Source: Desulfuribacillus stibiiarsenatis
GTDB taxonomy: Bacteria > Bacillota > Bacilli > Desulfuribacillales > Desulfuribacillaceae
Assembly: GCF_001742305.1 (NCBI RefSeq)
Contig: NZ_MJAT01000012.1
Span: forward strand, 1 to 64,000
Direction of reading: 5' to 3'
Length of the DNA stretch: 64,000 nt
Shown: piece by piece, positions 1 through 9,047 of the stretch
Numbering within the stretch: position 1 is the stretch's first letter
How the letters are laid out: each line of letters starts with the position of its first letter
Notes under the pieces: model-generated
What the model was told of the DNA's origin: nothing
What the model saw: only the letters and a program-made list of their open reading frames with translations
Database searches by the model: none
Program-made: the position numbers and the translations under genes

Positions 1-1
1 A

Positions 2-193
2 CTCATTGATATGAGATATGAAAAGAAAAGTACGATTTTAACAACTAATGTTGGTTTTAAATCCTGGGACGAGGTATTCCAAGATCCTAAGATAGCAAAT
101 GCAATTTTGGATCGTGTCCTCCACCATGCAACGGTAGTTAATATTATTGGTGATTCTTACCGAATTAAGGACCATCTGGAACGAGATAATTAG
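2..193 (+). CDS. istB: IS21-family helper ATPase IstB, C-terminal part (runs off the left edge)
   Basis: The reading frame is open from the window's first bases, so only the last 63 or so residues are present. The sequence shows the typical IstB tail: a thymine-rich 'TTNVGFKSWDEVF' strand/helix, 'ILDRVLHHA' and a final 'GDSYRIKDH' segment. In the family this region closes the AAA+ domain that assists the IstA transposase of IS21-type insertion sequences. The Walker motifs would lie upstream of the window, so it is not known whether the gene is intact. No IS21 terminal repeat could be recognised downstream. Identification is by recognised family sequence; that it belongs to a complete element is not established. 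Confidence 0.85.
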   Translation, partial: LIDMRYEKKSTILTTNVGFKSWDEVFQDPKIANAILDRVLHHATVVNIIGDSYRIKDHLERDN

Positions 194-234
194 TAAAACT
201 GTACATTCTTAAACAGTCAAAAGTGTACATGTTT

Positions 235-393
235 ATGTTGACATTTATACTTGTTAATAAAGGTATGAGTAACGGGCTTTTGCATCCGGCTACAATAGAT
301 ATAAGTCAGAAGCTTGATAGGTTAATTAACGAATTTAATTACCGTAAAATATTCATAAAAAACGAAACTAAGATCTTTGAAGATGTAAAATAA
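235..393 (+). pseudogene. Spo0E-like sporulation phosphatase fragment
   Basis: The C-terminal half of this frame reads 'LLHPATIDISQKLDRLINEF', which carries the Spo0E-family SQxLDxLI signature of small phosphatases that dephosphorylate Spo0A~P in bacilli. Family members usually have an N-terminal helix of about 25 more residues; here the frame opens inside the tail left by the IS21 element and no good ribosome-binding site precedes 235 or the in-frame ATG at 265. It is most likely a 5'-truncated remnant, though a 42-53-residue peptide could still be made. Its presence suggests a spore-forming host. Confidence 0.5.
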
Positions 394-863
394 AACAGGT
401 ATTTCTAGTTATTTTTTTGAATAACTAACATTTACATACTTGATGTTAGTGTTTTCATGTTGATATGTATGAAAAAATAGCATTGCTCGTGAAATTTGCA
501 TGTTGTTAACAATGTTCGTCTATGATCAATTTTCAATGTATTATACGTACTTCGATAACGGTAAAGAAATATTTATGTGACAGAATCTGCAATCACTGTA
601 CGTTCTGTGTGGAAATTTAAAAATTTAGAGTTATTAGCATATGGTAATTTACAATTAGGATGTAAAAGCTTATTAAACTAACGAGCAGGAATATGAACAA
701 ATCATGTTACATTAATAAGGCCTTTTCTTAATATAAGGGAAAAACTTTATGGGAAAAATGAATAGTTGAAATGACCACAATGGGGCAAAGGATTTTTCAG
801 TGAATATAAGAAAAGCTATTAGAACTATTGGTTAATTTACTAAGAAATAGAGGGGTGGAGTTC
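394..863. other. AT-rich intergenic stretch with no recognisable gene
   Basis: About 470 bases separate the Spo0E-like fragment from the first defence gene. Short open stretches occur, such as a GTG-started frame of about 34 codons near 577-681, but they lack a ribosome-binding site and resemble nothing recognised. The promoter of the operon beginning at 864 must lie at its right end; no convincing -35/-10 pair stands out. It is probably decayed sequence. Confidence 0.4.
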
Positions 864-1913
864 ATGTCTGTAAATATTAAAGTTTTAAAAGCTCTTCATG
901 GAGATTGCTTAATTATAACTTTTGGACCAAAGCAAGACAAATTTATTCTAATTGATGGTGGAATAGGAAAAGAGTGTTATAGAAGTATAAAAGAGTTCAT
1001 AAAAAGTCTTAAAGAGATGAACGCGACATTGAGATTACTGATACTGACACATATTGATTCAGATCATATTGATGGTATATTAAGGCTCTTTTCCGAATCT
1101 GATTTTGATACGAAAATAATTGATAGAATGTGGTTCAATTTCGGGGAATTTTTAGATAAAGAGTTAAAAGTAAGTAGAGAAAGTCAAAAAAGTGGGATTT
1201 TACTTCCTGACGAGACAACTTTAATTAGTTGGAAACAAGGAAATAACCTTGAGGAAATACTAAAGAAAGCTAGAATCCAGTATGAAAAAGCTGTTAAAAA
1301 TTATGATGAATTTTACATAGACGGATCATATATACGGGTACTTTCACCAAGCTTAGAGATACTCAAAGCTTTTAATAAGCAGTGGATGGTAGAAAATGAG
1401 CAAGAAGTAAGAATATCAACGAAAACAGATTATAGTTTCTCGATAGAAGAATTAAATGATATGGAGTTTATTGAAAATATTTCGTTGGCCAATCGAAGTA
1501 GTATAGCATTTATTTTTGAGTATGAGAACAGAAAAGCATTGTTTTTAGGAGATGCATCAGCAGTAGAAATTGAAAAATCTTTGTCAAAGCTAGGATACTC
1601 TGAAGATAATCAACTTGAAATCGATATATGCAAAATATCGCATCATGCTAGTAAGCATAATACTAGTAATAATCTAATACGTATGATGAAATGTAAAAAC
1701 TATATCATAAGTACAAATCTTACGGCATCGGGAAGACCGACTAAAGAATGCTTAAGTAGAATCATATGTAATTCTAAACAAGCAGTTAATTTTTACTGTA
1801 ACTACGAAATTGATTTTAATACAATCTTCACTAAAGAAGAATTTGGAAAATATGAGATGAAGTTCATTACAATCGATAAGAGTGGAATCAATTTGGAGGA
1901 TTTACCTAGATGA
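864..1913 (+). CDS. ComEC-like metallo-beta-lactamase-fold hydrolase, first gene of an ABC-three-component-like operon
   Basis: A 349-residue protein. The start at 864 is preferred over 828 because the GGGGTGGAG ribosome-binding site sits just upstream of it. The N-terminus holds the metal-binding motif 'LTHIDSDHIDG' (His63, Asp65, Asp67, His68), the HxDxDH form seen in ComEC/Rec2-type MBL domains. Later come a 'LFLGDAS' aspartate and 'ISHHASKHNTS', matching the remaining metal ligands, so the catalytic set looks complete. There is no signal peptide or membrane segment. The stop overlaps the next start by 4 bases (ATGA), indicating coupled translation. MBL plus trypsin-like protease pairs are known from AVAST type I and ABC-three-component anti-phage systems. 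By inference it is a nuclease or hydrolase effector. Confidence 0.85.
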   Translation: MSVNIKVLKALHGDCLIITFGPKQDKFILIDGGIGKECYRSIKEFIKSLKEMNATLRLLILTHIDSDHIDGILRLFSESDFDTKIIDRMWFNFGEFLDKELKVSRESQKSGILLPDETTLISWKQGNNLEEILKKARIQYEKAVKNYDEFYIDGSYIRVLSPSLEILKAFNKQWMVENEQEVRISTKTDYSFSIEELNDMEFIENISLANRSSIAFIFEYENRKALFLGDASAVEIEKSLSKLGYSEDNQLEIDICKISHHASKHNTSNNLIRMMKCKNYIISTNLTASGRPTKECLSRIICNSKQAVNFYCNYEIDFNTIFTKEEFGKYEMKFITIDKSGINLEDLPR

Positions 1914-3229
1914 TAGATAAATTTTATGATCAAGTAGTAGTTAAAACTTTGTACAAAGGAAGTCATTATGGTTCAGGAGTGTTACTACAAACAGAAAATA
2001 AAAACTGTTCATATTTGATTACTGCTTGGCATTGTTTAAATAATGACTTAACACCAGACTTAGATTCACTTCAGTTATTTCAGCAAACTAATGGGGAAAT
2101 GAACCAGCTCAATATAATTCCAGATGGGACATTGATAATTGAAAAAAACGATATAGCAATTATTAAAATGAAGGCGATATCTGACCTCCCAATATATCGG
2201 ATGGCCACTGTATCAATTGGTGAGCAAGTATCAATTGTTGGGTTTCCAAGAGCAATGGATAATAATTATAGTAGGATTAAAAGATTTCCTCTTGGAGCAA
2301 AAGTAATTAGTTTACCAGATGAGAATACTGTTACATTGAGTACTGAACAGACTTTGGAAACCTTAACACTAAGTGCAAAAGATGTAGTATCAAGCATTTC
2401 AGGAAGTGGAATATTCAAAGTTAATGAAGAAGAAATTTTTTTGTGTGGGATTATCATAGAATTAAGTTCACCTGATGGGGCTTTTGATGCAGTATGTGGT
2501 ATCTCTCGAGAGTGTATACAAAAAAATCTAATTGATATCGGCTGGGATCCTATATGCGATATTAAAATATGTAGTTTTGATCTATTCAAAGATAAAGTAA
2601 TCGAAATATTTGAAGAGCCTATGAATAGAATCTGCTCATTACAAATGCCAAACATAAGAAATAGCGTTAAACCTAATGACATAATAATGCATTGTGGAAC
2701 GAAACTGGTATGGCCATACTCGGATAAGAATCTTTATAGTAAGGATATATGGGAAAGCTGGCTCCTTTATTTAATTTTTAGATCGTTGGAAAATCAAGAT
2801 AACTTAAAAGATGGAAAATTCTATATGGTTGATAATGAGCGTGGTAAACGAAAAGTAAAGTTAATCTATGTAACTAATAAAACAACACTATCTGAATTCT
2901 TAAAAGATTATTTGGGTAATGCATATGTAGATGCAAGCAAAGATGCCTTCGTAATTATTAAAACTAAAAAAGAGCCTCAAATTAAGAAGCTTAACCATTC
3001 ACTGATTGAAAGTGTTGTTAGAGATATTAGCAATCCTGTAAGCGTAAAGGAAGAAATGCGTATTGACGATGTCAGAAGTTGTATACGGAAGCTTTCATTA
3101 ATTCATATAGGAAGAATAATAGAAGGCTTAAACATAATACTAGAAAACTATGTTGCAGAGGGCAATGACGATATAGATTTAGAAAGACAATTAGGGCAAC
3201 GAATAGGAGAGATGTTAAATGAATTTTGA
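1910..3229 (+). CDS. Trypsin-like serine protease with ABC-three-component-type C-terminal domain
   Basis: A 439-residue cytoplasmic protein. Residues 1-210 show an S1-type protease: 'LITAWHCL' (His41), 'KNDIAIIKM' (Asp81) and 'SSISGSGIF' (nucleophile Ser166), so the triad is complete. Residues of about 240-439 lack protease motifs; they hold 'WESWLLYLIFRSLE' and a long helical tail, like the C-terminal domains that attach effectors to the ATPase and middle component in ABC-three-component systems (assignment from general resemblance). It overlaps the MBL gene by 4 bases and the following gene by 11 bases. Inferred role: a protease effector released or activated when the ATPase senses infection. 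The protease call is firm; the domain name of the C-terminus is less so. Confidence 0.85.
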   Translation: MIDKFYDQVVVKTLYKGSHYGSGVLLQTENKNCSYLITAWHCLNNDLTPDLDSLQLFQQTNGEMNQLNIIPDGTLIIEKNDIAIIKMKAISDLPIYRMATVSIGEQVSIVGFPRAMDNNYSRIKRFPLGAKVISLPDENTVTLSTEQTLETLTLSAKDVVSSISGSGIFKVNEEEIFLCGIIIELSSPDGAFDAVCGISRECIQKNLIDIGWDPICDIKICSFDLFKDKVIEIFEEPMNRICSLQMPNIRNSVKPNDIIMHCGTKLVWPYSDKNLYSKDIWESWLLYLIFRSLENQDNLKDGKFYMVDNERGKRKVKLIYVTNKTTLSEFLKDYLGNAYVDASKDAFVIIKTKKEPQIKKLNHSLIESVVRDISNPVSVKEEMRIDDVRSCIRKLSLIHIGRIIEGLNIILENYVAEGNDDIDLERQLGQRIGEMLNEF

Positions 3230-3770
3230 TAAATATAATGAAGGGACATCATCTCTATCTTGTGAAGACAATTGTGGTTGGTTCCATAAAGTAAGCTGTT
3301 GGGTTGGAAAGGAATATGGTTACAATATTTATGTTTTTCAAGTAATAGTAGAAAATGAAAACGACTTAGAGAAATATTATGAAGCAATTGCAGCAACAAT
3401 AGCTACAGATTTTCAAAGCAGATTAGAAAAAAGCATCGAAAAGTGGAATGTATATTTGGTCTTTTGTTGTAAGGAAAAGATATCTATGAAACTAAAAGGC
3501 GAAATTGAGCAAGATAAGTATTCAACGCGGAAATTGGTCTGGGATTCAATGGGGGAAAGTGAGATTAGAGAGAAAAGATATTTAAAAAATCGTTTATTTA
3601 ATTTGAATATCTACGTTGATGACAATAATACAAGTGATAATATTTCGCTATTAGAAAAAATAAGAAGTATAAATTTGGATTTGTATCAGGCAATAAAAAA
3701 TCCAGAAAAAGAAACAAGTCAGCAATTAGCGATTTATTTAGGAGGAAACTCAAGTGAACAAGAAGATTAA
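3219..3770 (+). CDS. Small middle-component protein of the ABC-three-component-like operon
   Basis: A 183-residue soluble protein with no catalytic motif that I can recognise. It is preceded by GGAGAG, overlaps the protease gene by 11 bases and the ATPase gene by 17 bases, and so is almost certainly translated with both. Its size, acidic/lysine-rich composition and place directly before an SMC-like ATPase match the 'middle component' of ABC-three-component systems, which is proposed to bridge effector and ATPase. The N-terminus contains a Cys-x3-Cys-Gly-Trp stretch; the C-terminus is helical and acidic. Function is inferred from position only. Confidence 0.6.
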   Translation: MNFDKYNEGTSSLSCEDNCGWFHKVSCWVGKEYGYNIYVFQVIVENENDLEKYYEAIAATIATDFQSRLEKSIEKWNVYLVFCCKEKISMKLKGEIEQDKYSTRKLVWDSMGESEIREKRYLKNRLFNLNIYVDDNNTSDNISLLEKIRSINLDLYQAIKNPEKETSQQLAIYLGGNSSEQED

Positions 3771-6700
3771 GGAAGTCAATATCGAAGCTTTTAGAGCTTA
3801 TGAAAATTTGCAAAACTTTGATTTTGTCCATAAAGAAAGCGGAAATGTTGCTGACTTAGTAGTTATTTATGCTCCTAATGGTTATGGCAAAACATCCTTC
3901 TTCGACGCTATTGAATGGGCAGTTACTGATGAGATAGGAAGGTTTAAAAGTACAAAGGCAATAAAGCAAGAAGTTGATAGCGAAAAAGGAGATATATTAA
4001 AAAATAGAAAATCTAATGCGCTACAAGGATCTGTTCAGATAGTTAGTGAAAGCGATAGTGTTTTCGAAAAAAAGACCAAAAAGCGTACTGGTAATATGAA
4101 GAGTGACTATAAACCTGGTGATTTAGAAGCAATACCCCATGAACTGCAAGGAATATTGGATGAAAAAAATACATTCTGTACAACTAATATGTTGGCACAT
4201 GATAAAATAACCAATTTTTTACACAGCTATACTGCTGAAGATAAGACAAAAGCACTTCAAATATTCTGGGATACAAGTGGTTACTCAGAAATTCTAGATA
4301 GGATATATGATTTATATGATGAAATTATGAAAAAAGAGAAATCACTGCATAGAGAAATTCAAAAAGAAGAAAGTGATTTTAAAGAATATAAATATGAATC
4401 AGTTAAAGAGCAAGATGTATACCGTTTAATTGATAGTTTTAACGCGGATAATAATGATTTCATAATTGAGCATGAAAACATAGTCGAAAATATAGATAAA
4501 GTATTAGAAAAGACTTATTCAATTTTGAGAAAAATCCAAGAATGTAAGGATCAGAATGAAACATTACTTAATTCAATTGAACTTCTAATTTCTGATTACC
4601 CGAACTATTTGTTAAATAAAACTAATTTTGAAGTATATAAAAACGAAAAAAAAGAACTAGAGAATAAGCAGAAGTTTTTAAATTTTATTGAGAAATTGTT
4701 AATTCGGAGAAAAAAAATACAAGGTGAAATAAATGAGTTATTAGAAGTTATAAATAATTGGCATATATTTTTAAACATTGAAGGAGAAGTTGTTGATAAA
4801 AAGAACTTAAAAAAGCAGCTTGAAGATGCTAAACCAGAATTGCAGAAGAGAGTAATTGAAGTTAAAGATATCATTATAAAGTGTAAAGAAAATGTTTCTG
4901 GGCATAGCAAAACTATAGAAAAAGAACTAGTGAGGAAAAGAAATCTCGAAATTGATTTTAAAAAGTACAATGAGAATAAAATCAATCTAAAAAAGTATTC
5001 AAATTTCCTAACAAAGGCAACTTTTGTGTTAGATCAGAGAGTAGAAAAACGCAAAATTTTAAGCTATGAAATAAGTAATATTGAATCATTTATAGGAAAT
5101 AAATGTTCTATTGACCACATTAAGGATTTTTTGTCTAGAGAAATTTTAGATTCTAACACTAGACTTACTTCTCAGAAAAATGAAAAATCAGTTAATGAAG
5201 AAAAAATACAATTATTGGAACAAAAATACAACAATACAGTACTTTTACAAAATAAGATAAATCAACTGCTAATACAAGGAAAAGAATTTGTTGATATCAC
5301 CAAAACATGTGAGTGTCCTTTATGTCATGCCAAATACGAAGATTATTCGACTCTTATATCAAGAATAACAGCGGATTATGAGGATAACTCAGAAGTAGAA
5401 TACATAAAAAAAGAGTTGGAAGCAACTAAAAAAATTAATAATATGGTGATTGAAAACATAGTTATAGAGTCTGAGAATTTAAGAAAATTATTGGAAGAAA
5501 TCTTGGAAGATAAGAAGATCGTATTTAGTAGACATAATGAAAGAATACATAGACTACAGCTACAAATAAATGATTGGAATAACATATCTGACAATTTAAT
5601 GAATGAAAACGAGGGTATTCAAAAACTGTATAAGGAAATAAATATAAACATTCAAGATGCTGAAGCAATTACTTTGTTAAAAGCAGAAATATATAAAAAT
5701 GTAGTTGACATATCTAGTAAAATAGAAGAAGAGGAGTCAAGAATTGCTGCGGATCTAGATTTACTAAACAATCTTGAAACCACATTAAAAGAAAATGAAC
5801 TTAAAAATATTGAGCTTAGTGGGGAAATATTTGAATTAAATAATAACAATTCATATAACTCAATACTATTGTTTTTAGAAAATAAAAAACTTAGAGATGA
5901 AAATAATGATTTAGAAAGTGCATTGAAAAACATTGTGCATGTAAAAAACAACCTTGTTGAAGAGATGCTCTTGACTGATTCCGAATTAATCAATTTGCAG
6001 AATAAAGTTAAGGGTACTAACGAAGAGATTGCTCTTAAGTTTAATTCAATACTAATTAAGATTCAAGAATCATTAGTTGTTACAGATAGTTATCGATTAC
6101 GATTAAAAAAGGTATTTGAAGTTGGTGACATTGAGAGTATTGACAATTATGAAAAAATAGATGAAAGGAAATCCAAACTCACAAAAAGAAATAATATATT
6201 AAAGCAAAATATATCTCTATTACAATCCATACTCTCTAACGTCAAGAATTTGAAAGAACATAATATATGGATTACTAAGAAAAAAGAAAATGATAGAAAA
6301 AAAAGAAAACTTGATAGTATTCGAGTGAAAATTAAAAACCTAGAGGAAAGTAAGAATATTGTAGAAAGTCATATCGTTACTCTGACAAATGCATATTTTA
6401 AATCAAATACGATCAACGAAATTTATCATAAAATTGATCCGCATCCAACGATGAATCATATCAAATTTCTTACTAAGCGTTCTGATAAGGGATTGCAAAC
6501 AAACATATACACTTATGATAAAGATGAAGAAGAACAAATATCACCAATTCTATACTTAAGTTCTGCACAAATTAACATATTATCTTTATGTATATTCCTA
6601 GCAAAAGTTCTAACTGAACGTAACACAACATTTAGCACTATTTTTATGGATGATCCGATTCAACATCTCGATGGGATTAACCTGTTATCCTTTATAGACT

Positions 6701-6861
6701 TATTAAGGACTATTACTACTACTATGGGTAGACAGATAGTTATATCAACTCATAATGAACATTTCTACAACCTTATAAGAGTAAAGATGGATGAAAGATA
6801 TTATATGTCAAGGTTTATCGAGCTAAATGGTGTAGGTGAGATTTGCAATAAAATCATTTAG
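3754..6861 (+). CDS. SMC/Rad50-like ABC ATPase with zinc hook
   Basis: A 1035-residue protein starting with GTG eight bases after a good AGGAGG. Residues 40-48 form the Walker A motif (APNGYGKTS). Two long lysine/glutamate-rich coiled coils follow, interrupted near residue 520 by 'CECPLCHAKY', a CxxC zinc hook as in Rad50. The ATPase half-site at the C-terminus has 'IFMDDPIQHLD' (Walker B and D-loop, near residue 963) and 'STHNEHF' (H-loop). This is the build of Rad50/SbcC-like sensors that bind DNA ends or structures. As the last overlapping gene after the MBL, protease and middle component, it is the probable sensor of the system. No frameshift or missing motif is visible. Confidence 0.9.
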   Translation: MNKKIKEVNIEAFRAYENLQNFDFVHKESGNVADLVVIYAPNGYGKTSFFDAIEWAVTDEIGRFKSTKAIKQEVDSEKGDILKNRKSNALQGSVQIVSESDSVFEKKTKKRTGNMKSDYKPGDLEAIPHELQGILDEKNTFCTTNMLAHDKITNFLHSYTAEDKTKALQIFWDTSGYSEILDRIYDLYDEIMKKEKSLHREIQKEESDFKEYKYESVKEQDVYRLIDSFNADNNDFIIEHENIVENIDKVLEKTYSILRKIQECKDQNETLLNSIELLISDYPNYLLNKTNFEVYKNEKKELENKQKFLNFIEKLLIRRKKIQGEINELLEVINNWHIFLNIEGEVVDKKNLKKQLEDAKPELQKRVIEVKDIIIKCKENVSGHSKTIEKELVRKRNLEIDFKKYNENKINLKKYSNFLTKATFVLDQRVEKRKILSYEISNIESFIGNKCSIDHIKDFLSREILDSNTRLTSQKNEKSVNEEKIQLLEQKYNNTVLLQNKINQLLIQGKEFVDITKTCECPLCHAKYEDYSTLISRITADYEDNSEVEYIKKELEATKKINNMVIENIVIESENLRKLLEEILEDKKIVFSRHNERIHRLQLQINDWNNISDNLMNENEGIQKLYKEININIQDAEAITLLKAEIYKNVVDISSKIEEEESRIAADLDLLNNLETTLKENELKNIELSGEIFELNNNNSYNSILLFLENKKLRDENNDLESALKNIVHVKNNLVEEMLLTDSELINLQNKVKGTNEEIALKFNSILIKIQESLVVTDSYRLRLKKVFEVGDIESIDNYEKIDERKSKLTKRNNILKQNISLLQSILSNVKNLKEHNIWITKKKENDRKKRKLDSIRVKIKNLEESKNIVESHIVTLTNAYFKSNTINEIYHKIDPHPTMNHIKFLTKRSDKGLQTNIYTYDKDEEEQISPILYLSSAQINILSLCIFLAKVLTERNTTFSTIFMDDPIQHLDGINLLSFIDLLRTITTTMGRQIVISTHNEHFYNLIRVKMDERYYMSRFIELNGVGEICNKII

Positions 6862-6948
6862 TTGGACAGTTGGTAATAATGGCCAGATAAAACAAATAAT
6901 TAAGTTGCTTTTAATCTTAAAATATAGCTGCTGTGGGAGAGAAATTAT

Positions 6949-8271
6949 ATGCTTGATTTTAAAGAACTTAGGGAAGATGGAGTAGATTTCGAACAACTTA
7001 TCAGAGAATTATTATTAGCTGAGGGGCTAGAAGTACATTGGACAGGTGTAGGGTCGGACGGTGACAGAGATCTTATTGTGGAAGAATCATACGAAAGTGT
7101 ACTAGGTTCTATAAAAAAAAAATGGGTGGTACAATGTAAGCATAAGGCTCTTAGTGGTAAGTCTGTTAGCAAAGATGATTTAAATATTTTAGAAACATGT
7201 CTTGCCGTAGGTGCAGAAGGATTTTTATTAGCGTGTTCCACTCAACCTACCTCGGCATTGTTAAGGCATTTTAAAGATATAGAAGATAGTCAAAAAATCC
7301 AAATTAAATATTGGGATTCCATTGAGATTGAAAAGAGATTAATGAAGCCAAATAATTTCCATCTAATAGACGTTTTTTTTGAGAAATCATCAAAGAAAAT
7401 AGGATGGAAATTATTCAATACATTGGATTCTAAATTTTGGATGGCATATTATAAGAAGTATTTTATATATTTGTCATCTAGATCCTCATTAACATTTTGT
7501 GAGTTGCAATTCGTAGAAAAGTTAATTGAGGTCATTGAAGCTTTTAACGGTATTGACAAAAAGAAATTAATTGGGCTAGAAAGATGGACTAATAAAAGAG
7601 AATACTTAGTGCCAAGGGCAGTTCACTATGATGATAAAAATACTATTTTTACAGTTTTTTTGGATTATATGTTTTTTAGAGGCGAAAAACCAAAAGCAAG
7701 AGTAGTAGATTTTGATATTTATTTTAATCAAAACAATTGGAATATTGATGGAGTAAGAGTTAATTGGGATATTTGTTTTTTAGAAGAAAATTTTGCATCG
7801 GATCACTTCAATATAAATCATAAGGACTATTACAAAAACTACATGGATCATTTTAAAATTGGGTATGAGAGGGAAAATTCTATAATGAATTCTATTTTTA
7901 ATGACTATGATTTTTTTGAAAAGGCCATAATCAATTATGAGTTACAAGACTGTATTGAATATGATAAATTTATACAAGGGCTCGATTATATAGAAGGTAA
8001 TATAATTAGTTATCTTAAAAATACTGAAGGCGGTAGTTCACTAATTGAAACTGTTCTAAATGAATGTAAAGTTAAACATGATTTTGAAAAAGAGGATCAG
8101 CGTTTACAGAATACTTGGCAAATTTTATATTTAAATAGCATCATAAAGCTTAGAGAAAGAGGAATTCTATCTTCAAGCGTAGATCATCCAAAGGGTGTTA
8201 TCGCCCTTAGTGAAATGGGAAAAAAGATGTGTAATTATTTTGATACATTTTTAAGGCAAGGTTGTCAATAA
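6949..8271 (+). CDS. Mrr-like restriction endonuclease (PD-(D/E)xK fold)
   Basis: A 440-residue protein with a GGGAGAG ribosome-binding site, starting 87 bases after the ATPase stop. Residues 8-70 contain the Mrr-type nuclease core: 'FEQLIRELLLAEG' helix, 'GVGSDGDRDLIV' (catalytic Asp region) and 'VVQCKHK' (the QxK motif). Mrr-like enzymes cut modified or foreign DNA. The remaining ~350 residues, rich in Tyr, Phe, Asn and Lys, are unrecognised and may be a specificity or sensing domain. It could be a fifth gene of the preceding defence operon or an independent type IV-like restriction enzyme; the spacing allows either. Confidence 0.75.
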   Translation: MLDFKELREDGVDFEQLIRELLLAEGLEVHWTGVGSDGDRDLIVEESYESVLGSIKKKWVVQCKHKALSGKSVSKDDLNILETCLAVGAEGFLLACSTQPTSALLRHFKDIEDSQKIQIKYWDSIEIEKRLMKPNNFHLIDVFFEKSSKKIGWKLFNTLDSKFWMAYYKKYFIYLSSRSSLTFCELQFVEKLIEVIEAFNGIDKKKLIGLERWTNKREYLVPRAVHYDDKNTIFTVFLDYMFFRGEKPKARVVDFDIYFNQNNWNIDGVRVNWDICFLEENFASDHFNINHKDYYKNYMDHFKIGYERENSIMNSIFNDYDFFEKAIINYELQDCIEYDKFIQGLDYIEGNIISYLKNTEGGSSLIETVLNECKVKHDFEKEDQRLQNTWQILYLNSIIKLRERGILSSSVDHPKGVIALSEMGKKMCNYFDTFLRQGCQ

Positions 8272-8579
8272 CTTCGATCTATTTTGAGATCTAGAAAAAT
8301 AGGTTCAATTTAAATCGCACATAATGGCTTGAATTTTTTATTTACAAAGAAACATAAAGTCTCTTTTTGAATAAAAATATAAAAAGCCAGTCCTTTAATG
8401 AATGAATCTACTTGAAAACTGATAGAATCGAATGGCATATGATTCTATAAAAATGAGAAAAGAAGATGTGTATTAGACGTATACTCTAGTTAAAATGTTG
8501 ATAATATACAGATCCCTAGTTCTGTAAATTTGTGAATGGCTAAAAAGGACATACAAAAGACTTTATAAAAGTTGTAATA
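8272..8579. other. Non-coding gap containing a stem-loop
   Basis: About 300 AT-rich bases without a plausible gene. An 8-bp perfect inverted repeat, ATAGAATC at 8422-8429 and GATTCTAT at 8441-8448, forms a stem with an 11-base loop. It has no T-run after it, so it is not a clear terminator; an operator for the following excisionase-like gene is possible. Nothing else is seen. Confidence 0.4.
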
Positions 8580-8916
8580 ATGTTGAAGTTAGATAATGGT
8601 ATGGTTATAGATTCAGAAGACCTTGCAGCTGAACAACGCGAAGCATACATAGAATTTGCAATACATTTGGCGGCGCCTAAACTTGCAAAATTATTATCTG
8701 AAGGACAAACTTCAATTGCTGATTCAAATCAATCATCAAATCAAGTAGTAAATGAAGCCTTTTTTAAATACCCTCTAATGATGACGTTAACAGGCTGCTC
8801 AATATCTTTCTGTATCTGAAGCTACAGTTATAGAGATGGAAGACGATGTTTGGTAAATTTCCCAAGTAATACGTTTAAGTAATACCATCAGGATTCCTAG
8901 GGATGAGTTAATTTAA
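8580..8916 (+). pseudogene. Excisionase-type helix-turn-helix protein, broken by a frameshift and a stop
   Basis: The first frame gives 79 residues, opening with 'MLKLDNGMVIDSEDLAAEQR' and containing an alpha-helical 'PKLAKLLSEG' stretch. Near 8790 the reading shifts by one base: the next frame gives 'AAQYLSVSEATV', the recognition helix of an Xis/MerR-like HTH, then an in-frame TAA after a Trp, then 'SQVIRLSNTIRIPRDELI', the typical end of the same domain. Together they make one HTH_17-type excisionase-like domain with one frameshift and one nonsense change. Such proteins direct excision of integrated elements. This fits the other decayed recombination genes nearby. Confidence 0.65.
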
Positions 8917-9047
8917 TGGGTGAAATTGGCGGTATTAGTAAATACAGAGAAGACATTTTAAAAGCTGATGCCGAGTTTGAGGAACAGAAAAGGCGTGATA
9001 TAGGATATAAAACTAGAGTTAGTAAGCTACTACCTAATAAGAAATGA
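8916..9047 (+). CDS. Small 43-residue protein coupled to the excisionase-like gene
   Basis: The ATG shares a base with the stop of the preceding reading frame (TAATG), as in translationally coupled genes. The product is 43 residues, starts 'MGEIGGISKYREDILKADAE' and ends with a basic helix; it has no known motif that I recognise. Because its upstream partner is broken it may no longer be translated efficiently. Two-gene arrangements of an Xis-like HTH protein and a tiny basic helical protein are common in mobile elements, so a joint role is inferred. Confidence 0.45.
   Translation: MGEIGGISKYREDILKADAEFEEQKRRDIGYKTRVSKLLPNKK

Noticed and set aside
2266-2682. Leftward 138-codon frame inside the protease gene
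   Set aside because: It lies opposite a gene with a complete catalytic triad, has no ribosome-binding site and reads like an antisense shadow.
864-6861. AVAST type I system
   Set aside because: The MBL and protease fit, but the ATPase is a Rad50-like SMC protein with a zinc hook, not a STAND NTPase.
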